A stretch of DNA of 64,000 nucleotides, from positions 6,392,501 through 6,456,500 of the forward strand of contig NZ_CP023278.1 of the NCBI RefSeq assembly GCF_002896875.1. Direction: 5' to 3'. The notes under the pieces were generated by a model. The model ran no database searches, was not told the DNA's origin, and was given only the letters and a program-made list of their open reading frames with translations. The DNA is from Nostoc sp. CENA543 (GTDB lineage Bacteria > Cyanobacteriota > Cyanobacteriia > Cyanobacteriales > Nostocaceae). Positions 44,847 to 51,910 of this stretch are shown piece after piece (positions within the stretch are counted from its first letter, which is position 1; each line of letters begins with the position of its first letter). The position numbers and the translations under genes are program-made.

Positions 44847-45287
44847 ATGAATTTTATAAAACAGAGTCGCAAAATTTTAACGACTTTTGTTTTAATTACA
44901 GTGTTGATGATAACTACAGCTTGTGCTAGTGGAACAGTAACACAAAGCGATCGCACTACCGCACCACCAGCCATTGGTAGAAACGTGGCTTATTCCGAGT
45001 TGGAGAGAGGTAACACACCAACAGGGCAAAGTTTTGGTAATTGGGTTGTACAGACATCTAGAGGATTAGTTCAAGATGCTTATGTACGCGATAACAACAA
45101 ACTAGGTGTGGTGATTTCTCCTCAAGTGCGTCCTAATGAAGTTAAACCTCTAGCTAAATCTTTAGCACAAGGTTTTCGGAAAAATTTCCCTGAGCAAAAT
45201 CTCACTGTTCTAGTTTACGGCCCTGATAAAAAGTTGATTTTGACTGCCAAATACAATAGCCAAACCAATCAAATTCAGTACAGCTAA
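44847..45287 (+). CDS. Predicted lipoprotein of unknown function
   Basis: A 146-residue protein with a strong AGAGGAGG ribosome site. The N terminus has basic residues, a hydrophobic stretch (LTTFVLITVLMITTA) and a lipobox ITTAC, so Cys26 should be lipidated after export. The mature part has a small alpha/beta pattern (VVQTSRGLVQDAYVRDNNKL, then KPLAKSLAQGFRKNFPEQNL and LTVLVYGPDKKLILTAKYN). I do not recognise the family. The next gene lies 86 bp downstream on the same strand and may share the transcript. Confidence 0.72.
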   Translation: MNFIKQSRKILTTFVLITVLMITTACASGTVTQSDRTTAPPAIGRNVAYSELERGNTPTGQSFGNWVVQTSRGLVQDAYVRDNNKLGVVISPQVRPNEVKPLAKSLAQGFRKNFPEQNLTVLVYGPDKKLILTAKYNSQTNQIQYS

Positions 45288-45373
45288 TACCAATTTTGGA
45301 TTTTGGATTTTAGATTGAATTCAATTCAAAATCTAAAGTTCCCAGTCCCTATTTTCATAAGGAGATGAGAAAA

Positions 45374-45883
45374 GTGACTAGCAGCGAAGAATATAGAAGA
45401 CAAATCATGCAAGATTTGGCTGGAGGTGATGTTGAGTCTTTAGGTGATAACGAGACTCAATACGAAAACTTTGACGATTTCGCACAAAGAACAACACCAG
45501 ATCAACGACGTAATTTGTTCAGTCGTTCCTTACAGCCAGAACGGATTCCCCCTAGCCAAATGGAACCAGAATTACAAAAAGCGATCGCCCAAATTAAACC
45601 CAATGAACGTGATGATGTAGCGCGCGCTTTTTTCAAGCATTTCAAGCAAAGGGGTTTAGACGAACGCCACCTAGAACAGCAGTTAGGACTTTCGACACAC
45701 CACGCCAGTCGCATGAATGCTGATGATGTCAGCAGACTTGCATCCTTCGCCTACCACAACCACCCCGACATTTTCCGGGAAGTTTTAGCAGAACAACCAG
45801 GGATTATCAAATTCCTTAGCAATCCCGTAGTGGCAGGAATTATTGGTATTGCCGCTGCTAAGTGGCTGGGTAGCCGCAAATAA
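45374..45883 (+). CDS. Conserved-looking protein with C-terminal hydrophobic helix, unknown function
   Basis: A 169-residue protein. An ATG at 45365 lies one base after AAGGAG, too close to be used, while the GTG at 45374 has the ideal 9-base spacing, so the GTG (MTSSEEYRRQIMQD) is chosen. The centre is helical and charged (ARAFFKHFKQRGLDERHLEQ) and the C terminus has a short glycine/alanine hydrophobic helix NPVVAGIIGIAAAKWLG. It may associate with membranes. No family name comes to mind. Two terminator hairpins follow directly. Confidence 0.72.
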   Translation: MTSSEEYRRQIMQDLAGGDVESLGDNETQYENFDDFAQRTTPDQRRNLFSRSLQPERIPPSQMEPELQKAIAQIKPNERDDVARAFFKHFKQRGLDERHLEQQLGLSTHHASRMNADDVSRLASFAYHNHPDIFREVLAEQPGIIKFLSNPVVAGIIGIAAAKWLGSRK

Positions 45884-45905
45884 GTTTAGAGTTCAGTAAT
45901 AACAT

Positions 45906-45930
45906 GGTGGGGTAATACCCACCTTTTTTT
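45906..45930 (+). terminator. Intrinsic terminator
   Basis: GGTGGG pairs with CCCACC around GTAATA and is followed by TTTTTTT. It lies 22 bp after the stop of the preceding gene. Confidence 0.8.
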
Positions 45931-45953
45931 ATGGGATAGTAAATATCTCATCA

Positions 45954-45989
45954 AAAAAAGAGGGTAAGAAATTTCTTACCCTCTTTTTT
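45954..45989. terminator. Bidirectional terminator, perfect 36-bp palindrome
   Basis: The left half AAAAAAGAGGGTAAGAAA is followed by its exact complement, giving an A-tract, a GC-containing stem and a T-tract in both directions. It sits between the converging 45374 gene and rpe. Confidence 0.9.
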
Positions 45990-46012
45990 GTGCTACAGAA
46001 CTATCAACAGAA

Positions 46013-46720
46013 TTAAACTTTGGCTAATTCTGGTGTGGGACGTTTGCTGTTACGAATATTGGTAATTGCTTCCGCGTAATCTTTAGCGTTGAATACAGCA
46101 GAACCAGCCACAATTGCATTTGCGCCGGCTTCTAAAACTTGCCAAGTATTGTTAGCTTTCAATCCGCCATCAACTTCAATCCAAGGATCTAAACCACGTT
46201 CATCACACATTTGACGCAGCTTACGGATTTTGGGTACAACTTCGGGAATAAAGCTTTGACCACCGAAACCGGGGTTAACGCTCATAATTAATACTAAGTC
46301 GCACAGTTCTAGAACATATTCAATTAGTTCTAAAGGAGTACCAGGGTTAAGTACAACCCCAGCTTGCTTACCGAGTTCTTTGATTTGTCCCAGAGTGCGG
46401 TGCAAGTGTGGAGAAGCGTTATGTTCACAGTGTACAGAAATAATATCTGCACCTGCTTTAGCGAAACCTTCTACATACTTCTCTGGTTCAACAATCATCA
46501 AGTGAACATCGAGAGGTTTTTTGGTCACGGGACGAATCGCCTCCACTACCAGAGGGCCTATTGTAATATTAGGTACGAAACGACCGTCCATTACATCAAC
46601 GTGAATCCAATCAGCTCCAGCTGCATCTACAGCCCGAATCTCATCACCTAAACGACTAAAGTCGGCTGATAGGATAGATGGAGAAATAACAATGGGTTTT
46701 TCAGATCGGTTTTGGGTCAT
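46013..46720 (-). CDS. rpe: Ribulose-phosphate 3-epimerase
   Basis: A 235-residue TIM-barrel enzyme that interconverts ribulose 5-phosphate and xylulose 5-phosphate in the Calvin cycle and pentose phosphate pathway. Visible signatures are [29 protein letters not shown] (metal-binding His and catalytic Asp), [16 protein letters not shown] and IEVDGGL with the second catalytic Asp. The start was set at ATG 46720 (MTQNRSEKP); an in-frame ATG 15 codons upstream adds residues without homology. It is monocistronic, with a strong shared terminator downstream. Confidence 0.96.
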   Translation of the reverse strand: MTQNRSEKPIVISPSILSADFSRLGDEIRAVDAAGADWIHVDVMDGRFVPNITIGPLVVEAIRPVTKKPLDVHLMIVEPEKYVEGFAKAGADIISVHCEHNASPHLHRTLGQIKELGKQAGVVLNPGTPLELIEYVLELCDLVLIMSVNPGFGGQSFIPEVVPKIRKLRQMCDERGLDPWIEVDGGLKANNTWQVLEAGANAIVAGSAVFNAKDYAEAITNIRNSKRPTPELAKV

Positions 46721-46907
46721 GGCTAGTGGGTTTTTAAGCGTCCTCGTCTGTAAGCATTGTAACAAAACACTGTAACAAAATATTGAGAACTTTGAAAATG
46801 ATCATTGATTATTATTGATTGTTGACCAATGACTGAGTAGACAAATCAGAATGAGTGCTGAGTAATGAGTGCCGTTAGCGGTAGCGGGGCGTTTAGCCCG
46901 TGCTGAG

Positions 46908-46978
46908 TCATGACTAATGACTAATGACTAATGACTAATGACTAATGACTAATGACTAATGACTATTGACCATTGACT
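46908..46978. repeat. ACTAATG tandem heptamers
   Basis: About ten TGACTAA-type 7-bp units run directly into the start codon of the subtilase gene. A CGTTAGCGGTAGCGGGGCGT-type repeat lies just before (46873-46900). Confidence 0.9.
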
Positions 46979-48571
46979 ATGACTAAAAAACTAACTTGGA
47001 TATTCTGGGGATTCGGTGCTTCGGTTTTGAGTTTGCCGGTGTTGGCTGTGGCTGTACAAAGTTCTTTAGGAACTAATGGTATTGATGCTTTGAAGTTACA
47101 TCAGGCTCCTTATAATTTATTGGGACGGAAAATTGCTATAGGTCAGGTGGAAATTGGTCGTCCGGGGATGTTTGGTTGGGATAAGGCGGTTTCTAAAAAT
47201 CGCGCTGTTTCTTTGGCGGCAGTTTTTTCGCGCAATGCTCCGGCTAAGTCTAATAATGGTGTTGACCCCCACGCTTACAATGTGGCTGGCGTTATGGTCA
47301 GTAGAGATAAGGCTTATCCTGGAGTCGCTCCACAGGCGAGACTATATTCTACTGCTGTAGGTTCTACAAAAAATACGGGTCAACCAGAAGAGTGTTTATC
47401 AGCTCAACACATTGCTTTGCAAAATGGCGGTGATGTTCGTGCTATTAACTTTAGTTTTGGCGAACCTTTGAACCGCGACCCCCGGCCTGATGCGACTTTA
47501 GACGGTAATGCTTTATTGACGCTATGTGTTGATTGGTCTAGTCGTGTGCATGATGTTTTGTATGCGATCGCAGGCAATCAAGGTAAAGGTGGTATTCCTA
47601 TCCCTACAGATAATTTTAACGGAATCAACGTGGCTTTTTCATCCCGACGGGGAGGGATTTTTAATAAAGTCGATGTTTCTAATCTGGCTGGTTTAAATCA
47701 AGGGGTGAGTGGAAGGCTAGCTGGTAAGGAATTTAATTTGGATGGACGGCGTGCTATAGGTATAGTTGCACCTGGGAGTAATATTCCTCTGTTGAATCCT
47801 GATGGCAAATTAAATAAAGTCACAGGTACAAGCTTTGCTGCGCCTCATGTGACGGCTACTGTGGCTTTACTCCAAGAATTTGGCGACAGACAACTACGCA
47901 AAAAACAACCCAATTGGAGTGTTGACAGTCGTCGCCATCAAGTGATGAAGGCTGTGTTGATGAATTCCGCAGATAAAATCCAAGATAAAGGTAATGGTTT
48001 ACTGTTGGGGATGACGCGGACTTTGATTGATAAACAAAATCAAGATTGGTTAGCTTCTGATGCTTACCAAAACCCCAAAGTACCTTTAGATGCTCAAATG
48101 GGAACGGGTCATTTAAATGTTTCTCGTGCCTATCAACAGTTTAGTGCTGGTCAATGGCAACCGACAGCTGCTATCCCCTCTCTTGGCTGGGATTATCGAC
48201 AGGTAGATGTTAATAATGCTGTTGATTATACGTTAGCAAAACCGTTAAAGCAAGGAAGTTATGTTTCTATCACTTTGGCTTGGGATCGCTTAGTCGAACT
48301 CAAGGATGCTAACAATAATCAAATGTATGATGTGGGAGAAAAATTTAGCGATCGCGGTTTAAATAATTTAGACCTTTATCTCGTCAAAGCCGATGCTCAA
48401 ACTACCGATAAAGGCGTGATTTGTTCTTCTATTAGTGAAATCGATAGCGTAGAACATATTTTTTGTCCTGTACCTGCTAACGGTAACTACAAAATTCGTG
48501 TACAGTTCCAAAAACAAGCCAACGAACCGACTCAAGCCTATGCTTTGGCGTGGTGGACTGTTGGGAATTAG
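46979..48571 (+). CDS. Secreted subtilisin-like (S8) serine protease
   Basis: A 530-residue exported protease. The signal peptide spans about 1-27 (GFGASVLSLPVLAVA). The catalytic Ser lies in GTSFAAPHVTATVALL, the His in DPHAYNVAGVM, and the oxyanion Asn in AGNQGKGG. In the place of the catalytic-Asp motif (DTG) the sequence reads QVEIG, so Glu seems to replace Asp. The C-terminal domain (about 400-530) is beta-rich, ending with a disulfide-capable Cys pair (GVICSS and IFCPVP). ATG 46979 is taken as start, embedded in heptamer repeats with no ribosome site; a TTG two codons earlier is possible. A serpin gene follows on the same strand. Confidence 0.85.
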   Translation: MTKKLTWIFWGFGASVLSLPVLAVAVQSSLGTNGIDALKLHQAPYNLLGRKIAIGQVEIGRPGMFGWDKAVSKNRAVSLAAVFSRNAPAKSNNGVDPHAYNVAGVMVSRDKAYPGVAPQARLYSTAVGSTKNTGQPEECLSAQHIALQNGGDVRAINFSFGEPLNRDPRPDATLDGNALLTLCVDWSSRVHDVLYAIAGNQGKGGIPIPTDNFNGINVAFSSRRGGIFNKVDVSNLAGLNQGVSGRLAGKEFNLDGRRAIGIVAPGSNIPLLNPDGKLNKVTGTSFAAPHVTATVALLQEFGDRQLRKKQPNWSVDSRRHQVMKAVLMNSADKIQDKGNGLLLGMTRTLIDKQNQDWLASDAYQNPKVPLDAQMGTGHLNVSRAYQQFSAGQWQPTAAIPSLGWDYRQVDVNNAVDYTLAKPLKQGSYVSITLAWDRLVELKDANNNQMYDVGEKFSDRGLNNLDLYLVKADAQTTDKGVICSSISEIDSVEHIFCPVPANGNYKIRVQFQKQANEPTQAYALAWWTVGN

Positions 48572-48942
48572 GGGATTGGGGACTGGGGAGTGTGGGGAGT
48601 GTGGGGAGTGTGGGGGGAAAGATTTCTTCCCTATCCTCCCACACCTCCCACACTTCCTGCTTGCCCTATGCCCTATGCCCAATTCCCAATTTTCGATGAA
48701 TTTTTGTAATTTTAAATACAGTTTATTTTTAGAAAATGTATTCTACATTTATTGAATTTTAGTGAGTAAATCTACTAACGGTTCAATCTATCATCATGGA
48801 ATTTTGCCGCAAAATTACCGTTACCAAAACTGTAACCACAGGGTATTTAAATTGTTGTTAGTGCAGAATTTAGATATTGAACACAGCATTAACGTCAGTT
48901 TTTGGTAAACATAGCAAAAATTTCGGCACACGAGGTAGTAGA
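48572..48942. other. Repeat block and leader upstream of the serpin gene
   Basis: GGGGATTGGGGACTGGGGAG units, then GTGTGGGGAGTGTGGGGAGT units with a complementary CCTCCCACACCTCCCACAC segment (48570-48665), can form a long imperfect hairpin. AT-rich DNA follows up to 48942; an in-frame ATG at 48877 lies here but has no ribosome site. Confidence 0.65.
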
Positions 48943-50271
48943 ATGAATCGGCAGAAATTCAGTGGTGTGAAAAGAAGTTTCCTGCAAAGACGTTACGCTG
49001 TTAGCTTAGGAAGACGTTATGTTTTAGCGGCAGCTAGCGTGGTTTTGTTTGGGGTGTTAGGTTGTTCCCAGGTAAATGATAGTACCAGTGCGCTAGCACA
49101 ATCTGAACTATCACCCACAGCTTCATCGGTGCAAAAAAAAACAGTAATTCCCGATACTAAAATTATCTCTGCTAATAATAAGTTTGGCTTCAAGCTATTT
49201 CAGGAAATCTCCAAACAAGAGGATAACACCAAGAATATCTTTGTGTCGCCGACTAGTATCGCGATCGCTTTGTCCATGACCTACAATGGGGCTAGCGGCT
49301 CGACTCAGCAAGCAATGGCTAAGACTCTGGAGTTACAGGGTATCAATCTCCCAGAACTTAACTCTGCTTATGCTTCACTCCATCAGCTGCTCAAAAATCC
49401 TGATCAAAATGTCCAATTGCAGATTGCTAACTCGTTATGGGCAAATCAAAATGCTAGTCTGCGTCCAGAGTTTATTCAAAAAGCCAAAGATTTCTATCAA
49501 GCTCAAGTCACAAGTTTAAATTTTCAGGATGCTGCTACCCCGAAAACGATTAACAAATGGGTAAAAGATAATACCAAGGGTAAAATTGACAGCATTGTTG
49601 ACAAAATAGAACCGAATCAAGTTCTATTCTTAGTGAACGCCATATATTTCAAAGGTCAATGGAGTGAAAAGTTTGATGTCAGTCAAACTAAATCCCAGCC
49701 TTTTTACATCTCCTCAACTCAGCAAAAACAACACCCCATGATGTCACAAAAGGGTGAATATAAATACTACGAGAATGAACAATTTCAGGCTGTGAGTTTG
49801 CCTTATGGTCAAAATGGGAAAGTGAGTCTGTACGTTTTTCTACCCAAGCCAAACTCTAACCTCAAGGCCTTTTCTCAAAACTTAAATGCTGAAAATTGGG
49901 ACAAATGGATGTCTCAATTTAGACAGCGTGAAGGCTCAATTAAATTACCCAAGTTTCAGACAGATTATGATATCACCCTCAACGACGCATTGAAGGCTTT
50001 GGGTATGGGTGAGGCTTTTACTGAACAAGCTAACTTTTCCGGTATGGGGAAAAATCTGGCTATCAGTCAGGTAAGACATAAAACTTTTGTAGAAGTCAAT
50101 GAAGAAGGTACAGAAGCTAGTGCGGCTACTTCTGTGGGGATAGTGGCTACATCCATCAAACAGCCAGAAACACCATTTAATATGGTTGTTGACCGTCCCT
50201 TCTTTACTGCCATTCGTGACAATCAAACAGGTAGTATCTTATTTATGGGTGCAATAAATGACCCAACCTAA
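48943..50271 (+). CDS. Serpin-family serine protease inhibitor, predicted lipoprotein
   Basis: A 442-residue protein with a basic N terminus, a hydrophobic stretch (YVLAAASVVLFGVL) and a lipobox-like VLGCSQ, so it is probably a lipoprotein. A roughly 370-residue serpin fold follows: NIFVSPTSIAIALSMTYNGA, LVNAIYFKGQW and the signature FNMVVDRPFFTAIRD. The reactive-loop hinge EEGTEASAATS has small residues as in inhibitory serpins; counting from it puts P1-P1' at about Thr-Ser in VATSIK, suggesting an elastase- or subtilisin-like target. ATG 48943 has an upstream GAGG; the ATG at 48877 is less likely. It lies just downstream of a secreted subtilase, a possible protease/inhibitor pair. Confidence 0.93.
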   Translation: MNRQKFSGVKRSFLQRRYAVSLGRRYVLAAASVVLFGVLGCSQVNDSTSALAQSELSPTASSVQKKTVIPDTKIISANNKFGFKLFQEISKQEDNTKNIFVSPTSIAIALSMTYNGASGSTQQAMAKTLELQGINLPELNSAYASLHQLLKNPDQNVQLQIANSLWANQNASLRPEFIQKAKDFYQAQVTSLNFQDAATPKTINKWVKDNTKGKIDSIVDKIEPNQVLFLVNAIYFKGQWSEKFDVSQTKSQPFYISSTQQKQHPMMSQKGEYKYYENEQFQAVSLPYGQNGKVSLYVFLPKPNSNLKAFSQNLNAENWDKWMSQFRQREGSIKLPKFQTDYDITLNDALKALGMGEAFTEQANFSGMGKNLAISQVRHKTFVEVNEEGTEASAATSVGIVATSIKQPETPFNMVVDRPFFTAIRDNQTGSILFMGAINDPT

Positions 50272-50303
50272 TAATTGATGTAGGCTGGGAGTTGGAAATA
50301 ATA

Positions 50304-50891
50304 CTACTTTTTAGCTGCCAAAACTTGTTCAGCCGTTAAATTCAACTGTAGAAAAGTGGCAGAGTTGATGAGTTCTTTTCCTTGGAATGCCATTGCATCA
50401 TAAAACCCTTCGACTAGGGTGCATACTGTGACTATCTTTTGAATTGGATCAACAATCCAGTATTCAGGAATTTCCAGAACGGCATATTCAGAACGCTTAC
50501 TGCGGTAGTCTGTTGTTTGTGTAGCTTCGCTGACTACTTCTACTACTAATATGGGTGGAGTTTCGTTAAGTTCAATTACAGCTTCTCGATGAGCCAGTGC
50601 TTCCCATTGCTCTGCCGTTAATACTACTACATCCGGCACTCGTGAAGTGTCCCAGCGTCCTCCACGTGGTGAACGCACTCCTACAGAGAATTTTTGCGCT
50701 GTCCAATTTTTACCCATCTTGGCACATTCGTCATCAAAGCTGCGTTCTAAAAACTTGGCTATGCTACCGTGTTTACCAGTACCAAGACTCATAGGGATTA
50801 ATTCTCCGTCTACCAATTCATATTGGGTATCTGTGCCATCGTTATATTTGAGATACTCAGCAAAAGTGAGTTTTTTAGTGGTTGCAGTCAT
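50304..50891 (-). CDS. Uma2-family (DUF820) restriction-endonuclease-like protein
   Basis: A 195-residue PD-(D/E)XK-fold protein of the Uma2 family, hugely expanded in cyanobacteria. LTFAEYLKYNDGTDTQYELV, DGELIPM, VPDVVVL and ILVVEVVSEATQTTDYRSKR contain the acidic and Lys residues of the predicted nuclease core. The biological role is unknown; many copies per genome argue against a simple housekeeping job. The start was set at ATG 50891 (MTATTKKL); a farther ATG (50909) adds six residues encoded by a GCGATCGC site. It is convergent with the serpin gene, whose stop is only 32 bp away. Confidence 0.88.
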   Translation of the reverse strand: MTATTKKLTFAEYLKYNDGTDTQYELVDGELIPMSLGTGKHGSIAKFLERSFDDECAKMGKNWTAQKFSVGVRSPRGGRWDTSRVPDVVVLTAEQWEALAHREAVIELNETPPILVVEVVSEATQTTDYRSKRSEYAVLEIPEYWIVDPIQKIVTVCTLVEGFYDAMAFQGKELINSATFLQLNLTAEQVLAAKK

Positions 50892-51303
50892 AGCGATCGC
50901 AATCCTCATGAATGCTTAGATTAAGTTATTCTTAGTGATTAACACAAATAATTAATTACAGGATTTTGCTATTTTTATCTTAATTATGTTTTCTACTATT
51001 ATACCTGTTTCGTAACCGTTGGTAATTAAGCGCAGCGTTAGGACACTAATACATATTTTCTCAGGATTCGCTACTTAATTACTGAGAAATTTAGTGTTGA
51101 TCCCCCAAAATTGCGGCTGTCGGCTAAGTGTTACATAATGTGACGCGTAACCAATCATTTTGCATAAAACTTACATACTGCACTGAATAAATATAAAGAG
51201 TTTTATTTTTGGCACAAAACTCGTACCTATACTTCTGTATTTCTTACATTTACTGAGTTGAGAAGTGAGTTTACGGAGTGACAAAAATAACTTGCACAAT
51301 CTG
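50892..51303. other. AT-rich divergent promoter region
   Basis: It lies between the Uma2 gene and the HTH/ABC exporter operon, so it should hold both promoters. No repeats or hairpins stand out. A GTG at 51265 opens the HTH frame but has no ribosome site. Confidence 0.5.
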
Positions 51304-51903
51304 ATGTTGTACCAAACTATTATGTCTGAACATCGATCACAAAATATTCAGGGTAAGTATTTAACACCGTTTCAACGCAAATTATTAGAAAAGAGTTTGC
51401 AAGAAAATCTTGCGACATCTTACCGCCAGCGCATTGAAATTATGTTACTGGCAGATGATGGTAAATCACAAACCGTAATTTGTCGGAGATTGGGTTGTTC
51501 TCCTGCAACTGTGAGACATTGGATGCACATAGCGCGTGCGGGTATGGCTCATCAATGGCAAGATTGTCCTATTGGTCGTCCTAAAACAGTAAATGAGCAA
51601 TATACTGAAAGATTAAGAGAATTAGTTAACAGTAATCCCCGTGATTATGGCTATCCTTTCCGACGTTGGACAGCTAATTTTTTAGAGAGACATTTAGCTA
51701 AAGAATTCGGTATAGAAATCAGCGATCGCCACATCAAACGCTTGCTCAAACAAATGGGTTTATCAACTATTCCCCAAAAGAATCAACTACAAAATCAGCC
51801 AAATCAACCAAGTGGTGGTTCAAAAATTTTAATTGGTAATTTAGACAATAAAACCACTGCTGAAAACACTAATTTTCTCCTCACACAATTAGAGCAAGCT
51901 TGA
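51304..51903 (+). CDS. Helix-turn-helix protein resembling the DNA-binding part of IS630-type transposases
   Basis: About 199 residues (from ATG 51304; ATG 51322 and GTG 51265 are alternatives, none with a good ribosome site). ATSYRQRIEIMLLADDGKSQ and VICRRLGCSPATVRHWMHIA form a classic HTH, followed by GRPKTV and a second winged-helix-like region (RWTANFLERHLAKEFGIEIS, then DRHIKRLLKQMGLS). This is the N-terminal arrangement of IS630-like transposases, but no DDE domain follows and the frame ends in an unrelated polar tail. It is joined to the exporter gene by a 7-bp gap. I infer a domesticated regulator or accessory factor of the secretion operon. Confidence 0.75.
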   Translation: MLYQTIMSEHRSQNIQGKYLTPFQRKLLEKSLQENLATSYRQRIEIMLLADDGKSQTVICRRLGCSPATVRHWMHIARAGMAHQWQDCPIGRPKTVNEQYTERLRELVNSNPRDYGYPFRRWTANFLERHLAKEFGIEISDRHIKRLLKQMGLSTIPQKNQLQNQPNQPSGGSKILIGNLDNKTTAENTNFLLTQLEQA

Positions 51904-51910
51904 GTTAGAT

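Noticed and set aside
46908-46978. CRISPR-like array
   Set aside because: The units are contiguous 7-bp repeats without spacers; no cas genes are nearby.
51304-51903. IS630-family transposase
   Set aside because: Only the HTH portion is present, with no DDE catalytic domain or terminal inverted repeats, and the gene is tightly joined to the exporter gene.
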